Source: Alphaproteobacteria bacterium (GTDB lineage Bacteria; Pseudomonadota; Alphaproteobacteria; CAISOG01). From it: a stretch of DNA of 8,489 nt. The stretch covers positions 1 to 8,489 of the forward strand of contig VEQJ01000041.1 of NCBI GenBank assembly GCA_018883285.1. Reading direction: 5' to 3'. The position numbers and the translations under genes are program-made. Positions within the stretch are counted from its first letter, which is position 1. Each line of letters begins with the position of its first letter. Below are positions 5,781 to 8,489 of this stretch, one piece after another. The notes beneath the pieces were generated by a model, which was not told the origin of the DNA, did not search any database, and was given only the letters and a program-made list of their open reading frames with translations.

Positions 5781-7325
5781 ATGGAATCGATGGCTACCCT
5801 GAATCGCGGGGAACTGCTGCAAATCGTTGAAACGGTTGCGCGTGAGAAAGATATTGACCGTGAGGATGTTTTTGGCGCCCTGGAACAAGCCTTTGCCCGT
5901 GCTGCTCAGCTGAAATACGGCCAACATTTGGATATTCGCACCAGCATCGATCGTCGTAGCGGCGACATTGATATTGCCCGCTATCGTGAGGTGGTTGAGG
6001 AATTTGAAGTGCCCGAGGATGAGGGGCTGAAAATTCGCCTGGCCGATGCCCAAAAGACCAATCCCGCCATTGCGGTTGGGGAATTTGTGGTCGACAGCCT
6101 GCCCCCCATCAATTTTGGCCGGATTGCGGCGCAAACCGCTAAGCAAGTGGTTATCCAAAAGGTTCGGGATGCCGAACGCACCAAGCAGTTTTTGGAATTT
6201 AAGGATCGCGTGGGCGAAATCATTAACGGCGTGGTTAAGCGGGTTGAGTTTGGCAATGTGGTGGTTGAGGTTGGTCGGGTTGAGGCGATGTTGCGCCGTG
6301 AAGAACTGATTCAGCGGGAAACCTTTCGCCAGGGGGATCGCATTCGCGCCCTGATTTTCGATGTGCGCGAAGTGCCCTATGGCCCGCAAGTTTTCCTGTC
6401 CCGCGTGCGCCCGCTGATGATGGCGCGCCTGTTTATGCAGGAAGTGCCCGAAATTTATGAGGGGCTTATTGAGATTAAGGCAGTGGCGCGCGATCCGGGC
6501 AGCCGCGCCAAAATCGCTGTTTACACCCGCGATCCTTCGATTGACCCAGAGGGTGCCTGTATCGGCGTGCGCGGCAGCCGTGTTCAGGCCGTATCGGGTG
6601 AGCTGAAGGGCGAACGGATTGATATTATTCCCTGGTCTGAGGATGCGGCCGCCTTTGTGGTCAACGCCCTAACCCCCGCCGAAGTGACCAAGGTCATTAT
6701 GGATGAAGAAAACAATCGGATGGAGGTGGTGGTGCCGGATGAACAGCTTAGCATTGCCATTGGTCGCCGCGGTCAAAATGTCCGTCTGGCATCCCAGCTG
6801 ACAGGTTGGAACCTGGATATTATGACCGAATCGATGGAGCAGGAGCGTCGGCAGAACGAAACCAAAACCCGTTCCCAGCTGTTTGTGGATGCCCTGAATG
6901 TTGATGAAATTGTCGCCCATTTGTTGGTCGGCGAAGGCTTCACCAGCATTGAAGAAATCATTGAGGTTGGCATCCCCACCCTGGCTCAGATTGAAGGCTT
7001 TGATGAGGGGATTGCTGAGGAGTTGATTCGGCGGGCGGAAGCCTTTATCGAAAAGCGCGATGGCGAACTGGCCGCCCAACTGGCTGCCGATGGTATGGAT
7101 GCTGAGCTGCAAAGCTTTACAGGATTCCCCCTGCCCGTTTTGGCCAAATTGGTGAAGGAGGGGGTTAAGACCGTCAATGACCTGGCCGATTTGGCCAGCG
7201 ATGAATTGCTGGATATCATTGGCCTTGGCATCGCTGAGCCAGAAGCGTTGGATGATTTGATCATGCAGGCACGGCAACGGTGGGATTCTGAACCCGCCGT
7301 CAATCAGGCATCGGCAAAGGCATAG
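5781..7325 (+). CDS. nusA: Transcription termination/antitermination factor NusA
   Basis: NusA binds RNA polymerase and nascent RNA, affecting pausing, termination and rRNA antitermination. The 514 residues show the full alphaproteobacterial layout: an RNA-polymerase-binding N-terminal domain (1-125), S1 (about 140-207), KH1 with IGVRGSR (261-267), KH2 with IGRRGQN (327-333), and two C-terminal acidic helix-hairpin repeats (about 370-425 and 447-500). The start is ATG 5781, with AGGAAGGA eight bases upstream. The frame stays open to 5712, but that would add a non-conserved stretch without a ribosome site. ATG 5790 is too far from the site. The gap to infB is 68 bases with no terminator, so the two genes are probably co-transcribed. 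rimP, the usual upstream partner, is missing. In E. coli NusA represses its own operon; this may be true here. Confidence 0.96.
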   Translation: MESMATLNRGELLQIVETVAREKDIDREDVFGALEQAFARAAQLKYGQHLDIRTSIDRRSGDIDIARYREVVEEFEVPEDEGLKIRLADAQKTNPAIAVGEFVVDSLPPINFGRIAAQTAKQVVIQKVRDAERTKQFLEFKDRVGEIINGVVKRVEFGNVVVEVGRVEAMLRREELIQRETFRQGDRIRALIFDVREVPYGPQVFLSRVRPLMMARLFMQEVPEIYEGLIEIKAVARDPGSRAKIAVYTRDPSIDPEGACIGVRGSRVQAVSGELKGERIDIIPWSEDAAAFVVNALTPAEVTKVIMDEENNRMEVVVPDEQLSIAIGRRGQNVRLASQLTGWNLDIMTESMEQERRQNETKTRSQLFVDALNVDEIVAHLLVGEGFTSIEEIIEVGIPTLAQIEGFDEGIAEELIRRAEAFIEKRDGELAAQLAADGMDAELQSFTGFPLPVLAKLVKEGVKTVNDLADLASDELLDIIGLGIAEPEALDDLIMQARQRWDSEPAVNQASAKA

Positions 7326-7393
7326 GGCTAGGGTTAGGAATTTAGGGTAACAATACATTACGATCTAAGCGTGATGAGCAAGTTTGGAAGATT

Positions 7394-8489
7394 ATGGTAG
7401 ACAACAACGGCGACAACAAACCTTCGGTTCTGACGATCAGCAGCAATAAGCTGGGGATCAAGGATTCGGTCAACCGTGCCAAAATGGCGGGTGCGGGCAA
7501 AACCGTTATGGTGGAGGTGAAAAAGAAGCGGTTGCCTGGCGCTCCAAGCGGCCAAACCACGCTGATTCAACCGGCATCATCCGCATCACGCCGCGAACCC
7601 ACGGCGGGGGCGGCGGCTGAGCTGGCCTCACTCGGCAATATGCGCCTAACGCCTGAGGAGCGGGCGGCAAGATTGCGCGCCTTGCAAGCCCATTCCAGCA
7701 ATGAATCAACCGCAGAAAAGCGCCCTGAGCTGCCGCCTATTTCGGTGTTGCGTGACGCCGCGAATGAGCCGCGCCAACCGTCAGCCGATGCCCCGCGGGT
7801 TTTGGATCGCCCTGCCCCATCCGTGACCGCCACCCCCGATCTGGCAATGCCAACCCCCGCCCGTCCCTTGGGTTCGTCAGAGGCACCCCGCCGGAAAGAT
7901 TTGGATGAGGATGAAGAAGATCGCACCAGCAGCGCCAAAAAAGCCGATTCCAAAAAAGGCGGCTATGCGGTGGTGCAGCGTTATGAGGAGCGGCGGAAGG
8001 CTGGTAAAGTCAATGTCACCGCGCTGTTAAGCGAAGATGGCGTGGTCAAAACCCGCTCGATGGCTGCCGTTCGGCGGGCACGGGAAAAAGAGCGGCTGAA
8101 AATGCTGCAAAGCGGGCAACAGCCGAAAATCGTGCGCGAGGTGGTGATTCCCGAATATATCACGGTGCAGGAATTGGCCAACCGTATGTCCGAACGTGCC
8201 GGTGATGTCGTTAAGGCGCTGATGCGCAGCGGTGTGATGGCAACCATCAACGAAACCATCGATGCCGATGTCGCCGAATTGGTGGTGATGGAATTTGGCC
8301 ACACCCCCAAACGGGTCAGCGAAAGCGATGTCGAACAGGGCTTGGGGCATTCGGATGATACGGCTGAAGATCTGCTGCCACGTCCGCCGGTGGTGACCAT
8401 TATGGGGCACGTTGACCACGGGAAAACATCGTTGCTTGATGCCCTGCGCGCCACCGATGTGGTGGCGGGTGAGGCGGGCGGTATTACCC
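7394..8489 (+). CDS. infB: Translation initiation factor IF-2, N-terminal part (cut by window edge)
   Basis: IF-2 is the GTPase that brings fMet-tRNA to the 30S subunit and promotes subunit joining. The 365 visible codons stay open to the right edge. The first 45 residues match the alphaproteobacterial IF-2-associated domain and end in a basic [10 protein letters not shown] Pro/Ala-rich, charged linker follows (about 50-200). The second IF2_N domain starts around [17 protein letters not shown] (about residue 251). The G domain begins with [20 protein letters not shown], with G1 GHVDHGKT at 338-345 intact. The region before the G domain is somewhat shorter than in many alphaproteobacteria. ATG at 7394-7396 has GGAAG three bases upstream, and an in-frame stop lies shortly before it. 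It follows nusA directly; ylxR, often found between them, is absent. Confidence 0.95.
   Translation, partial: MVDNNGDNKPSVLTISSNKLGIKDSVNRAKMAGAGKTVMVEVKKKRLPGAPSGQTTLIQPASSASRREPTAGAAAELASLGNMRLTPEERAARLRALQAHSSNESTAEKRPELPPISVLRDAANEPRQPSADAPRVLDRPAPSVTATPDLAMPTPARPLGSSEAPRRKDLDEDEEDRTSSAKKADSKKGGYAVVQRYEERRKAGKVNVTALLSEDGVVKTRSMAAVRRAREKERLKMLQSGQQPKIVREVVIPEYITVQELANRMSERAGDVVKALMRSGVMATINETIDADVAELVVMEFGHTPKRVSESDVEQGLGHSDDTAEDLLPRPPVVTIMGHVDHGKTSLLDALRATDVVAGEAGGIT

Noticed and set aside
6150..6158. DnaA-box-like TTATCCAAA
   Set aside because: It lies inside nusA coding sequence, mismatches the box at its end and stands alone.
5676..6389. Long minus-strand open frame of 237 codons opposite nusA
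   Set aside because: It lies almost wholly antisense to well-conserved nusA codons, has no recognisable domain and has a His/Asn/Leu-rich composition typical of a shadow frame.
7323..7350. Telomere-like TAGGG repeats between nusA and infB
   Set aside because: Only three irregular copies, including the nusA stop codon; no tandem order or known role.
7374..7400. Eight-codon frame (MSKFGRLW) whose stop overlaps the infB start
   Set aside because: It would suit a coupled leader peptide, but it has no ribosome site and such short frames occur by chance.
7981..8454. Minus-strand open frame opposite infB
   Set aside because: The plus strand clearly encodes IF-2 including GHVDHGKT; the antisense product is Ser/Arg/Thr-rich without known motifs.

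Overview
The window looks like chromosomal DNA from an alphaproteobacterium. The evidence is a tandem rpsT-dnaA pair on one strand, an alphaproteobacterial style of DnaA, NusA and IF-2, and a fused HldE for LPS heptose. GC is moderate. I cannot place it below class; a Rhodospirillales-like or marine lineage is only a guess. No insertion sequence, phage gene or CRISPR array is visible. Most of the window is core housekeeping DNA.

Left part, minus strand. From right to left, rpsT (ribosomal protein S20) is followed by dnaA (replication initiator). After a short gap with a good promoter comes a probable three-gene operon: a small ASCH/YqfB-like protein, a DUF4743-type Nudix hydrolase, and hldE. 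After hldE, a new gene begins with a clear signal peptide and runs off the left edge.

Right part, plus strand. A tRNA-Gly(GCC) with encoded CCA diverges from rpsT. A roughly 290-base gene-free stretch follows. Its first part is AT-rich, and it ends in a terminator-like hairpin just before nusA. nusA is followed directly by infB, which is cut by the right edge. The usual neighbours rimP (before nusA) and ylxR (between nusA and infB) are absent here.

The most notable point is in DnaA. The conserved Walker A lysine is replaced by threonine (ACA codon at 4181-4183), while every other AAA+ and DNA-binding motif I can recognise is intact. Next in interest are the compacted tRNA-nusA-infB layout with a possible attenuator, the AT-rich repeat region near dnaA where coding strand switches, and the ASCH-Nudix-hldE operon, whose first two products carry conservative changes at motif positions. 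I see no clear sign of an undescribed defence or mobile system.
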